A program made the translations under genes and the position numbers. The notes under the pieces were generated by a model, which was given only the letters and a program-made list of their open reading frames with translations, had not been told where the DNA came from and made no database searches. A stretch of DNA of 40,928 bases from Streptomyces sp. (lineage in GTDB: Bacteria > Actinomycetota > Actinomycetes > Streptomycetales > Streptomycetaceae): NCBI GenBank assembly GCA_013362785.1, contig JABFVM010000238.1, positions 1 through 40,928 of the forward strand, read 5' to 3'. This document shows positions 33,032 to 40,389 of the stretch, piece by piece. Position 1 is the stretch's first letter, and each line of letters starts with the position of its first letter.

Positions 33032-33739
33032 CTACGACCGGGTCGGCAGTCGTCGGCGGCGCGGCCGGGCGGTGGCCTCGGCGAGCAGGAGGTGGATCTG
33101 GCGGACCGCGTCTCCCGGGTGGGTGGCCGGGGTGGCGAAGGGCAGCCGGGCGTCATGGTGGGCGTCCGCCGTCTCCACCCGCAGCACCAGGCCGTGCCGG
33201 TCGAGCCGCAGCGGCCGTACGTCGGTCGCGCCGAGGCGGCTGCGGGCCGGGAGCAGGCGGGCGAGCGGGGCCACGGTGTCGGCGTGGGCGGCGTTCAGCC
33301 GGGCCAGCATCTCCGCCTCGTGGGTGGCCAGCGGGTCGGGGGAGGCGAGGGTCAGTTCGTCGAGGCCGACGACGGTCGTGCCGTCCTCCTCCGTGAGCAC
33401 GGCCCGCGCCGGATTGAACACCAGGGCCTTCGGGCCGAGGGCGGAGAGCCAGCCGCCCAACGTCAGCCGGGCGCGCACCCGTTCGCGTACGGCGACGGGG
33501 GCGACGTCGGTGAACTCCACCAGGGCGGCCAGGTCGCCGTGGGGTGCCAGGGCGAGTTCGGCGGCGAGGTGCGCGTCCGGCGGGTTCTGCAGCAGCAGTC
33601 GTGCGGCGGCGTCCACGGTGTGCAGGCCGATCAGCTCGACGCGATGGCCGTGCGTGGTGACGGTCAGTGAGTCGGCGGCCGAGAGCACCGAGCGGGCACG
33701 CTCGGCGGGCGTCGGCTCAGGGCAGGTGGCAGCAGACAT
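33032..33739 (-). CDS. DUF2470 protein under an iron box
   Basis: A 235-residue protein whose C-terminal part (about 140-220) fits DUF2470 (MLARLNAAHADTVAPLARLL, followed by LRLDRHGLVLRV). DUF2470 is found in the C-terminal domain of HugZ-like heme-utilisation proteins and in chloroplast heme-binding proteins (family knowledge). The N-terminal part (TVTTHGHRVELIGLHTVDAA) resembles the split-barrel fold of pyridoxamine-oxidase-like proteins but is weakly conserved. No signal peptide. The ATG at 33739 has GAAAGG six bases upstream. A near-consensus DmdR1/IdeR iron box lies 30-48 bases before the start, so it is expected to be induced when iron is low. A role in heme or iron handling is likely; the reaction is unknown. 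Confidence 0.9.
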   Translation of the reverse strand: MSAATCPEPTPAERARSVLSAADSLTVTTHGHRVELIGLHTVDAAARLLLQNPPDAHLAAELALAPHGDLAALVEFTDVAPVAVRERVRARLTLGGWLSALGPKALVFNPARAVLTEEDGTTVVGLDELTLASPDPLATHEAEMLARLNAAHADTVAPLARLLPARSRLGATDVRPLRLDRHGLVLRVETADAHHDARLPFATPATHPGDAVRQIHLLLAEATARPRRRRLPTRS

Positions 33740-33768
33740 GGGAACCTTTCGAGCACCTCGGTTTCGAC

Positions 33769-33787
33769 TTAGGTAAGCCTAACCTTA
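33769..33787. promoter_or_regulatory. DmdR1/IdeR-type iron box
   Basis: TTAGGTAAGCCTAACCTTA matches the consensus TTAGGTTAGGCTAACCTAA at about 15-16 of 19 positions and keeps palindromic symmetry. It lies 30-48 bases before the DUF2470 start. Iron-dependent repression is inferred from the match. Confidence 0.85.
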
Positions 33788-33846
33788 GCTCTTCCTTCTG
33801 GCTTCACCAACCACCGACGCGCCGACAAGCGCCGCCGACCCGCCGC

Positions 33847-33889
33847 AAAAACGTCTGACCGAGGGGCAGTGCCGCGGCCCCTCGGTCAG
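33847..33889 (-). terminator. Rho-independent terminator of the flavin electron-transfer operon
   Basis: CTGACCGAGGGG (33855-33866) and CCCCTCGGTCAG (33878-33889) are perfect 12-bp arms with an 11-base loop. On the minus strand the stem is followed after three bases by TTTTT (33847-33851). It lies just past the ApbE stop codon. Confidence 0.85.
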
Positions 33890-33919
33890 TGTGCCGAACT
33901 CGCTCGATACTCCCCGCGG

Positions 33920-34672
33920 TTACGCCGCCCGCTCCTCCGCGCGCCCCTCCGTCCGGGCCACCGGAAAGCCCTCCGTACGGAAGACCCGCCGCTCGGCGTC
34001 CACCGCGAACACCTCGCAGCCCTCCCGACCGGCGGCCCACTCCACCCCCTCCGCGCCCATCGCGAACGCGGCGGTCGCCACCGTGTCCGCCACGGTGAGG
34101 GAGGACGCCACCACCGTGAGGGACAGCAGACCCGTCGCCGGACGCCCGGTGCGGCCGTCGACGATGTGGTCGCCGCGCTCGTAGCGGGCGGACGTCGCGA
34201 TGACCCGGTCGGTGAGCTCGGCCACCATGCACACCTTGTCGGCCTGCTCGGGATGCCGTACCCCCACCCGCCAGGGCCCGCCGGAGGCGACCACGTCACC
34301 ACCGGCGTTCAGGACGAACCGCCGCGCGCCCGCCGCCCGCAGCAGCTCGGCCGCCCGCTGCACGGACCAGCCCTTCACCACCGCGCACGGATCGAGGCCG
34401 CGCCCGGGCAGCCGTACGTCGAAGGCGCCGCCCGTGGCGAGCCGGTACTCCTCGCACAGGTCGAGCACCTCGGCGAGGTCCGCTCCGATCTCGCCGCGCG
34501 CGATCTCGCCCCGGTCCAGGCGGCACACCTCGCTGTCCGCCTTGAACGGGCTGAACCGGGCGTCGACCTCGCGCAGCCACGTGAACACGGCGTCCGCCGC
34601 GTCCTCGCCGACGTGCTCGTCGTCGACCCGCAGCGAGACCGGGAACCCCATGACGTGTTCGACTCGGTGCAT
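33920..34672 (-). CDS. apbE: FAD:protein FMN transferase (ApbE family)
   Basis: A 250-residue ApbE enzyme that transfers FMN from FAD to a Thr or Ser of a target protein. Family features are MGFPVSLRVDDE near the start, FSPFKADSEVCRLDRGE, GLDPCAVVKGWSVQRAAELL, the strongly conserved FVLNAGGDVVASG, and IATSARYERGDHIVDGRTGRP with the Mg-binding His-Asp region. TVADTVATAAFAMG near the end is the other metal-site segment. No signal peptide is seen, unlike lipoprotein ApbEs of Gram-negatives. The ATG at 34672 is two bases past the stop of the FMN-binding protein, which is its obvious substrate. It closes the three-gene operon and is followed by a good terminator. Confidence 0.95.
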   Translation of the reverse strand: MHRVEHVMGFPVSLRVDDEHVGEDAADAVFTWLREVDARFSPFKADSEVCRLDRGEIARGEIGADLAEVLDLCEEYRLATGGAFDVRLPGRGLDPCAVVKGWSVQRAAELLRAAGARRFVLNAGGDVVASGGPWRVGVRHPEQADKVCMVAELTDRVIATSARYERGDHIVDGRTGRPATGLLSLTVVASSLTVADTVATAAFAMGAEGVEWAAGREGCEVFAVDAERRVFRTEGFPVARTEGRAEERAA

Positions 34673-34674
34673 GA

Positions 34675-35394
34675 TCAGCCCTTCGCGTCGATCGCGGCCT
34701 GGAGGGATTCCTTGTAGCCGTCGCTGGTGATCGTGGCGCCGGAGACGGTGTCGATGTCGGCGTTCTGGGCTTCCAGGGTTTCGGCGATGAGCTTGGGGAC
34801 GGCTGCCGTGGTCTGGGGGTGGTTCGGCTGCTGGAGCATCTTCACCGACGCGATCTTGTCGCCCTCGAAGGTCACCTGGACCTGCACCGGGCCCTTGTCG
34901 GTGTTGACCGTCGAGCCGTCGACCGTCTGCGCCTGCGCCGCGGCGGACTCCGAGGGGGAGGGCGAGGCGGCGGACGAGGACACCGACTCCGCGTTGGCGT
35001 CGATGGCGGCCTGGAGGGATTCCTTGTAGCCGTCGCTGGTGATCGTGGCGCCGGAGACGGTGTCGATGTCGGCGCTCTGGGCTTCCAGGGTTTCGGCGAT
35101 GAGCTTCGGGACGGCCGCTGTCGTCTGGGGGTGGTTCGGCTGCTGGAGCATCTTCACAGCCGTGATCCTGGAGCCCTGGAAGGTCGCCTGGACCTGCACG
35201 GGGCCCTTGTCGGTCTGCAGGGTCGAGCCCTTCACGACCGTGTTCGCCGAACCGGCCGCCGCCGAGGACGACGCGGAGGGCGTCGAAGCCGGTGCGGCGG
35301 TCTCCGTGGCGGCCGTGCCGAGGGACGGCTCGTAGAGCCAGACCGGGACCAGGCCGGCGATGCTGAGGACCAGGACAGGTATTGCTCGCTTCAC
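34675..35394 (-). CDS. Exported protein with two FMN-attachment domains
   Basis: A 239-residue extracytoplasmic flavoprotein. Residues 1-30 are a signal peptide or anchor (IPVLVLSIAGLVPVWL). A Ser/Ala-rich linker leads to two FMN-binding domains (about 55-133 and 158-237). Each ends in DTVSGATITSDGYKESLQAAID, the ApbE recognition motif D-x-x-S-G-A-T in which the Thr receives FMN. The two domains are almost identical, and 152 bp of DNA differs at about five sites. Two flavins per chain would allow electron relay across the envelope, as in NqrC, RnfG and related flavinylated carriers. It lies between the ferric-reductase-like gene (electron donor) and apbE (maturation). The terminal acceptor is unknown. 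Confidence 0.94.
   Translation of the reverse strand: MKRAIPVLVLSIAGLVPVWLYEPSLGTAATETAAPASTPSASSSAAAGSANTVVKGSTLQTDKGPVQVQATFQGSRITAVKMLQQPNHPQTTAAVPKLIAETLEAQSADIDTVSGATITSDGYKESLQAAIDANAESVSSSAASPSPSESAAAQAQTVDGSTVNTDKGPVQVQVTFEGDKIASVKMLQQPNHPQTTAAVPKLIAETLEAQNADIDTVSGATITSDGYKESLQAAIDAKG
34695..34846 (-). repeat. Direct repeat, unit 2 of the duplicated FMN-binding domain
   Basis: This block matches 35007-35158 with about five mismatches over 152 bases. The offset is 312 bp, exactly 104 codons. It reflects a recent tandem duplication or ongoing gene conversion. Confidence 0.85.
35007..35158 (-). repeat. Direct repeat, unit 1 of the duplicated FMN-binding domain
   Basis: Partner of the 34695-34846 block, 312 bp away. 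Most differences are at third codon positions or conservative, so both encoded domains keep the SGAT flavinylation motif. Confidence 0.85.
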
Positions 35395-35413
35395 GATGTC
35401 TTCCTTGTCCTGC

Positions 35414-36751
35414 TCAGCCGGCCAGGCTGAAACGCTCGAAGTGGACCTGCTGCTTCGGCACGCCCAGCTCGCGCAGGCTGCCGATCACCGCGTTCATCAT
35501 GGGCGGCGGTCCGCAGAGGAACACGTCCCGGTCGGTGATGTCCGGCACCAGCCCCGCCAGCTCGGCCGGGGCCAGCTTGTCGGGGACGGCGGGGCCCGTG
35601 ACCAGGTGCAGCTCGGCGCCCTTGGCGTGGGCGAGCTCCACCAGCTCGTGGTACAGCACCGCGTCCCGGTCCGAGGCCACCCGGTAGATCACCACCGCGT
35701 GGCCGTGCAGCTCCTCCAGCAGCGCCCGGATCGGGGTCACGCCGACGCCGCCCGCGATGAGCACGGCCTCCGGCCGGGTGCGGTGCAGCGCGGTGAACGC
35801 GCCGTACGGGCCCTCGGCGAAGACACGCGTGCCGACCTTCAGGTGCCTGAGGGCCGCCGAACCGTCACCGGCCGCCTTCGCGGTGAGCCGCAGCCGGTTG
35901 CCGTCGGGCGCGGCCGACAGGGAGAACGGGTTGGCCTGCCACCAGCGGTCCTTCGTCAGGAACCGCCACAGGAAGAACTGGCCGGCCCGGGCGGGCAGCC
36001 TGTCCAGGTCACGGCCGGTGATGTAGATCGAGACCACGTTGTCGGACTCGGGGACGACGGCCGAGACCCGGAAGTGGTGGCGCTGGTTCCGCCACAGCGG
36101 CAGCACCAGCCGGCCGACCAGGACGGCACCGAGCGCGACGCCCCACACCCCGTACCAGTACGCCGTGGCGGCGGAGGACGACGTGAAGGACGTACCGACC
36201 GCGACCTGGTGCGTGAACGCCAGCACCACCGCGACGTAGGTGTAGAGGTGGATGAAGTGCCACGTCTCGTACGCCAGCCTGCGCCGCGCGAACCGGGCCG
36301 ACACCACGCCGATCACGATGATGATCCCCAGCGCGACGACCGCCCGCAGCACGCCCTCGACCGTCTCGGCGAGGTCGACCAGCTGGTTCACCGGGTCCAG
36401 CGAGGACGACTCGGCATAGCCGAACGTGATGAACACGGCGTGCGCGAGCAGGACCCACAGGACGCTGAAGCCGGTCCAGCGGTGCCAGGACGTCAGCCGG
36501 TCCATGCCGATCCGGCGGTCCAGCCAGGGCAGCCGGGCCACCAGCAGCAGCTGGAGCGCCATGAGCAGTGCGCCGAACAGTCCGGCGAGACGGCCGAGCA
36601 CGATGAGCGTGTTCGAGGCGAAACCGGCGGCGAAGAAGAAGTACAGCACCACGGCCACGTTCGCGGCCAGCACGGCGTACAGACCCGTGCGGGCCACCAC
36701 CCTGGGGCGTATCGCCGTGGGGGGCGCAGGGGGCGATTGGACGGTCGTCAC
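35414..36751 (-). CDS. Ferric-reductase-like transmembrane flavoprotein oxidoreductase
   Basis: A 445-residue membrane oxidoreductase. Residues about 18-225 form six helices of the ferric reductase domain. Heme-ligand His candidates are in LTSWHRWTGFSVLWVLLAHAVF and AYETWHFIHLYTYVAVVLAFTHQ. The C-terminal half is a ferredoxin-reductase module: FAD site WWQANPFSLSAAPDG, NAD(P)-binding GGVGVTPIRALLEEL and the terminal FLCGPPPMMNAVIGSL. It would move electrons from NAD(P)H through FAD and heme to the outside. There the two-flavin protein encoded next could accept them. The GTG at 36751 has AAGGAG eight bases upstream. It is the first gene of the operon and is divergent from a two-component system that may regulate it. 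Confidence 0.94.
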   Translation of the reverse strand: MTTVQSPPAPPTAIRPRVVARTGLYAVLAANVAVVLYFFFAAGFASNTLIVLGRLAGLFGALLMALQLLLVARLPWLDRRIGMDRLTSWHRWTGFSVLWVLLAHAVFITFGYAESSSLDPVNQLVDLAETVEGVLRAVVALGIIIVIGVVSARFARRRLAYETWHFIHLYTYVAVVLAFTHQVAVGTSFTSSSAATAYWYGVWGVALGAVLVGRLVLPLWRNQRHHFRVSAVVPESDNVVSIYITGRDLDRLPARAGQFFLWRFLTKDRWWQANPFSLSAAPDGNRLRLTAKAAGDGSAALRHLKVGTRVFAEGPYGAFTALHRTRPEAVLIAGGVGVTPIRALLEELHGHAVVIYRVASDRDAVLYHELVELAHAKGAELHLVTGPAVPDKLAPAELAGLVPDITDRDVFLCGPPPMMNAVIGSLRELGVPKQQVHFERFSLAG

Positions 36752-36890
36752 GGCGACAGCTCCTTGATCTCGTCTGTGGATACCGAGCTTGTCCGGAAAG
36801 ACCTGTCGAAAAGCTGTCTTTGTTCTTTCAAGTGTTTATCGATGTGCCGACGACCGCTTCCCGGCCTGCGAGGACGGCCACCCGGTACCG

Positions 36891-36905
36891 CACTATGGGC
36901 GGGTG
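36891..36905 (+). promoter_or_regulatory. Probable leaderless start of the response-regulator gene
   Basis: CACTAT (36891-36896) resembles a -10 box and ends six bases before the GTG at 36903. No ribosome site is visible. This spacing is typical of leaderless Streptomyces messages. Called by eye. Confidence 0.4.
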
Positions 36906-37601
36906 GAGAAAGTACGCCTGCTGGTCGTGGACGACGACCCGCCCATCGCCGACCTCGTCGCGACGGTCGCCCGCTACGAGGGCTGGGAGGCGGTCACCGC
37001 GAACTCCGGCGAGGAGGCGCTGCGGCTGGCCGCCGAGTTCCACCCGGACATCGTGGTGCTGGACCTGATGCTGCCCGATGTCGACGGCTTCGGCGTCCTG
37101 GACCGGCTGCGTGCCGCCGGTGCGATGGTGCCCGTGGTGTTCCTGACGGCCCGCGACGGGGTCGCCGACCGGGTGGCCGGGCTGACCCGGGGCGGTGACG
37201 ACTACCTGGTCAAACCGTTCGCGGTGGAGGAGCTGATGGCCCGGCTGCGCACCGTGCTGCGCCGCAGCGCCGGGCCCGGCTTCCAGCGTTCCGTCCTTCG
37301 GGTGGCGGACCTGACCATGGACGAGGACACCCGCGAGGTCCGCCGCGGCGAGAAACTGCTCACGCTCACGCCGACCGAGTACGAGGTGCTGCGCTATCTG
37401 ATGCGCAAGTCACCGACCGTGCTCACCAAGGCGCAGATCCTCGACCATGTGTGGGAGTACGGCTTCGGCGGCCGCTCCAACGTCGTCGAGCTGGTCGTCA
37501 GCCGGCTGCGCCGCAAGCTCGACGAGTCCGACGACGGCAGGGGACCGCTGATCCACACCGTGCGCGGCTTCGGGTACGTCATCCGGCAGGCCGCCGAGTG
37601 A
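36903..37601 (+). CDS. OmpR/PhoB-type response regulator
   Basis: A 232-residue regulator. The receiver domain (1-120) has the acidic pocket VVDDDPP, the phosphoacceptor Asp54 in IVVLDLMLPDVDGFG and Lys103 in DYLVKPF. The C-terminal winged helix (about 135-230) has LTPTEYEVLRYLMRKSPTVL and the DNA-reading region GGRSNVVELVVSRLRRKL, ending in HTVRGFGYVIR. The GTG at 36903 gives a standard N-terminus; an upstream GTG at 36789 would add unrelated sequence. It overlaps the kinase gene by four bases. It is divergent from the flavin electron-transfer operon, with about 150 bases between them, so that operon is a likely target. Confidence 0.95.
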   Translation: MEKVRLLVVDDDPPIADLVATVARYEGWEAVTANSGEEALRLAAEFHPDIVVLDLMLPDVDGFGVLDRLRAAGAMVPVVFLTARDGVADRVAGLTRGGDDYLVKPFAVEELMARLRTVLRRSAGPGFQRSVLRVADLTMDEDTREVRRGEKLLTLTPTEYEVLRYLMRKSPTVLTKAQILDHVWEYGFGGRSNVVELVVSRLRRKLDESDDGRGPLIHTVRGFGYVIRQAAE

Positions 37602-39052
37602 TCGGGCGGCTGCGGCGGGCGTATCGCGGAATGCGGCTCGGGACCCGGCTGGCGCTGGGCCTCGGCGTGCTGTCGCTGGTGGTGTTCGGCGTCGTGGGCA
37701 CGGCCCTGACCACCTACATGCGGGACTACCTGTCGGCCCAGCTCGACACCCAGCTGGCGCAGGGCCAGATCGCCCAGTCCAAGTCGATAGCGGACTACGG
37801 CACGCTCACCGGCAAGAAGTACTACAGCTGGTTCTACGCCGTGTACGACGTCTCGGACGGCGAGCCCGTGCTGCGCAGGCCCGAGGATCCGGCCGACGTG
37901 CCGGACGACGTCGACGACTTCACCGCCGTGGCCCGGGCGCAGACCGCCGCGAACACCGAGGTCCTGCGCACCGAGCACCTCAAGGGCAAGGGTGAGTACC
38001 GGCTGCGCGCCTGCGAGGTGGAGCCCGGAGTGGTGCTGGTCAGTGCCGCGCCCATGGGCGACATCGAGGACACCGTGGGCCAGCTGATCACCATCCAGGC
38101 GGTCACCTTCGGGCTGGCGCTGCTCGCCCTCGTCGTCCTCGGACGGGGCATGCTGCGGCGCGGCCTGCAACCGCTGAGCGACATGGCGCACACCGCCCAC
38201 GACATCACCTCGCACAACCTGACCGACTCGGCCCGGCTGCCGGTGCGGCACCCCCGGCGCGGCGGCGGGCCCGAGGTCGAGGAGCTGCGCACCGCGTTCA
38301 ACACGATGCTGGAGCACATCGACGACTCCCTCGCGGTGCGCGCGGAGGCGGAACAGCGACTGCGCCGCTTCGTGGCGGACGCCTCGCACGAGCTGCGGAC
38401 CCCGCTGATGTCGGTGCGCGGCTATGCCGACCTCTTCCAGTACGCCGCGGCCAACGCCCCCGAGGAGCGGGACAGGCACCTCGCCCGACTGCGCGCCGAG
38501 GCCGCGCGTATGGGCTTCCTCCTCGACGACCTGCTGCTCCTCGCCCGCCTCGACGCCGCCGAGGTCGAGACGCCGCTGCGCCCGCGCGAGGCAGACCTGG
38601 TGGAACTGGTCGACCAGGCGGCGGACGCCTTCCGCGTCACCCACGCCGACCACCCGCTGACGGTGACCCCCGGCCCCACCTCCCTGACCCTGCGCCTGGA
38701 CCCGCAGCGCATCCGCCAGGTCCTGGACAACCTCCTCACCAACGCGGCCGTGCACACCCCGGTGGGCACACCGGTGTCCGTGTCGCTCTCGATGGCACAC
38801 GGCGCGGCACAGATCCGCATCGCCGACGCCGGACCCGGCATCCCGCCCGCCGACCGGGAACGCGTCTTCGACCGCTTCTACCGCGTCGACAAGGCGCGCA
38901 GCCGGGACCGGGGCGGCAGCGGGTTGGGGCTGGCGGTCGCGGAGTCGCTGGTGCGGGCGCACGGCGGGCGGATCGGCCTGAGCAGTGAGCCGGGGGCGAC
39001 GGTGTTCACGGTGACGATTCCGTTGACCGTGGAGCGGGGCCGGGAGCCCTGA
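37598..39052 (+). CDS. Membrane sensor histidine kinase
   Basis: A 484-residue kinase paired with the response regulator (GTGA overlap). Helix 1 is at about 16-38 (LALGLGVLSLVVFGVVGTAL). An extracytoplasmic sensor of about 120 residues follows, then helix 2 at about 165-183. A HAMP-like segment (LQPLSDMAHTAHDITSHNL) leads to the phosphoacceptor His264 in ADASHELRTPL. The ATPase domain has the N box LDNLLTNAAVHTP, the G1 box IADAGPGIP, FDRFYRVDKARS and the G2 box GGSGLGLAVAES. The sensor contains no obvious metal or heme motif. Signal unknown. Confidence 0.95.
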   Translation: MIGRLRRAYRGMRLGTRLALGLGVLSLVVFGVVGTALTTYMRDYLSAQLDTQLAQGQIAQSKSIADYGTLTGKKYYSWFYAVYDVSDGEPVLRRPEDPADVPDDVDDFTAVARAQTAANTEVLRTEHLKGKGEYRLRACEVEPGVVLVSAAPMGDIEDTVGQLITIQAVTFGLALLALVVLGRGMLRRGLQPLSDMAHTAHDITSHNLTDSARLPVRHPRRGGGPEVEELRTAFNTMLEHIDDSLAVRAEAEQRLRRFVADASHELRTPLMSVRGYADLFQYAAANAPEERDRHLARLRAEAARMGFLLDDLLLLARLDAAEVETPLRPREADLVELVDQAADAFRVTHADHPLTVTPGPTSLTLRLDPQRIRQVLDNLLTNAAVHTPVGTPVSVSLSMAHGAAQIRIADAGPGIPPADRERVFDRFYRVDKARSRDRGGSGLGLAVAESLVRAHGGRIGLSSEPGATVFTVTIPLTVERGREP

Positions 39053-39225
39053 CGAGCGGCTCTCCGCTTCAGCCGACGCCCACCGCGACCATCGGCAGCG
39101 CCAACTGCACAGGCAGGTCACAGCAAGGTTGCCGCAACACGAGCCGTCTAGACTCGGGCCTCAACGGCCCGGGCCCGTGATCGAAAGCGGGCGAAATCTG
39201 CCAAACCCGAAGGATATTCGGCGCT

Positions 39226-40389
39226 TTGATACGGATAGATTCAGTCACCAAGCGATACCCGGACGGCACGGTGGCGGTCGATCGGCTGTCGCTGGAGATA
39301 CCCGACCGCTCGATCACGGTTCTCGTGGGGCCGTCGGGCTGCGGGAAGACGACGACGCTGCGGATGATCAACCGGATGGTCGAGCCCAGTGAGGGCGCCA
39401 TCCTGCTCGACGGTGTGGACATCGCGCAGCAGCCCGTGAACACGCTGCGCCGGTCCATGGGTTACGTCATCCAGAACGCCGGTCTCTTCCAGCACCGCAC
39501 GATCCTCGACAACATCGCGACCGTGCCCCGTCTGCTCGGCTGGGGCAAGGAGAAGTCGCGGGCGCGGGCGCGGGAGTTGATGGAGCGGGTGGGGCTCGAC
39601 GGGGCGCTCGCCAGGCGGTATCCGTACCAGTTGTCCGGGGGCCAGCAGCAGCGCGTAGGGGTGGCGCGGGCGCTCGCCGCGGATCCGCCGGTGCTGCTGA
39701 TGGACGAGCCGTTCTCGGCCGTGGACCCCGTGGTGCGCAAGCAGCTGCAGGACGAACTCCTCAGGATCCAGGAGGAGTTGGGCAAGACCATCGTCTTCGT
39801 CACCCATGACATCGACGAGGCCGTCAAGCTCGGCACGATGGTCGCCGTGATGCGCACCGGCGGGCACCTCGCCCAGTTCGCCCCGCCCGCCGAGCTGCTG
39901 ACCCACCCCGCCGACGCGTTCGTGGAGGACTTCCTCGGCGCCGACCGCGGCATCCGGCGGCTGTCCTTCTTCCCTTCGGCCGGCCTGGAGCTGCTGACCG
40001 AGCCGGTCGTCGCCGTCGACGCCACCGCCGAGCAGATCGCCGCCGCCGGTGCGGGCGACGCACCGTATCTCCTCGTCACCGACGCGGACGGCAAGCCCCT
40101 CGGCTGGAGCGAGCCGCGGGATCTCACCGCCGGGGAGATCGGGACGGACCGGCTGCTGCCGTACGGGCGGCCGTTCGTCCCCGCTACGGACTCGCTGCGG
40201 GCCGCCCTCGACTGTGCCGTGCTCTCGCCCACCGGATGGGCCGTCGCCGTGGACGCCGACGGGCGGGCCGCCGGGGTCGTCTCCCAGCTGACCATCGGCG
40301 AGGCCATCCGCGGGGCGCACGCGGAGCGGAGCGCGGACGGCGACGCACCGGACGACGACGTCCCGGACATCGAGAAGGTCGCGCCGTGA
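39226..40389 (+). CDS. Glycine betaine/choline-type ABC ATPase with CBS region (OpuCA-like)
   Basis: A 387-residue ATPase of the OpuCA/ProV group. Walker A is GPSGCGKTTT (35-44), the signature is LSGGQQQR, Walker B is PVLLMDEPFSAVD and the switch His is in FVTHDIDEAVKLG. The C-terminal part after about residue 245 contains a CBS-domain-like region (ATDSLRAALDCAVLSPTGWAVAVDADGRAAGVVS). In OpuC/OpuA systems this region senses ionic strength. The start is a TTG at 39226 with GAAGGA about twelve bases upstream. The 173-base gap before it contains TAGACT (39149-39154), a possible -10 box. It overlaps the permease gene by four bases. Osmoprotectant uptake is the family function; which compound is not visible. 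Confidence 0.93.
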   Translation: MIRIDSVTKRYPDGTVAVDRLSLEIPDRSITVLVGPSGCGKTTTLRMINRMVEPSEGAILLDGVDIAQQPVNTLRRSMGYVIQNAGLFQHRTILDNIATVPRLLGWGKEKSRARARELMERVGLDGALARRYPYQLSGGQQQRVGVARALAADPPVLLMDEPFSAVDPVVRKQLQDELLRIQEELGKTIVFVTHDIDEAVKLGTMVAVMRTGGHLAQFAPPAELLTHPADAFVEDFLGADRGIRRLSFFPSAGLELLTEPVVAVDATAEQIAAAGAGDAPYLLVTDADGKPLGWSEPRDLTAGEIGTDRLLPYGRPFVPATDSLRAALDCAVLSPTGWAVAVDADGRAAGVVSQLTIGEAIRGAHAERSADGDAPDDDVPDIEKVAP

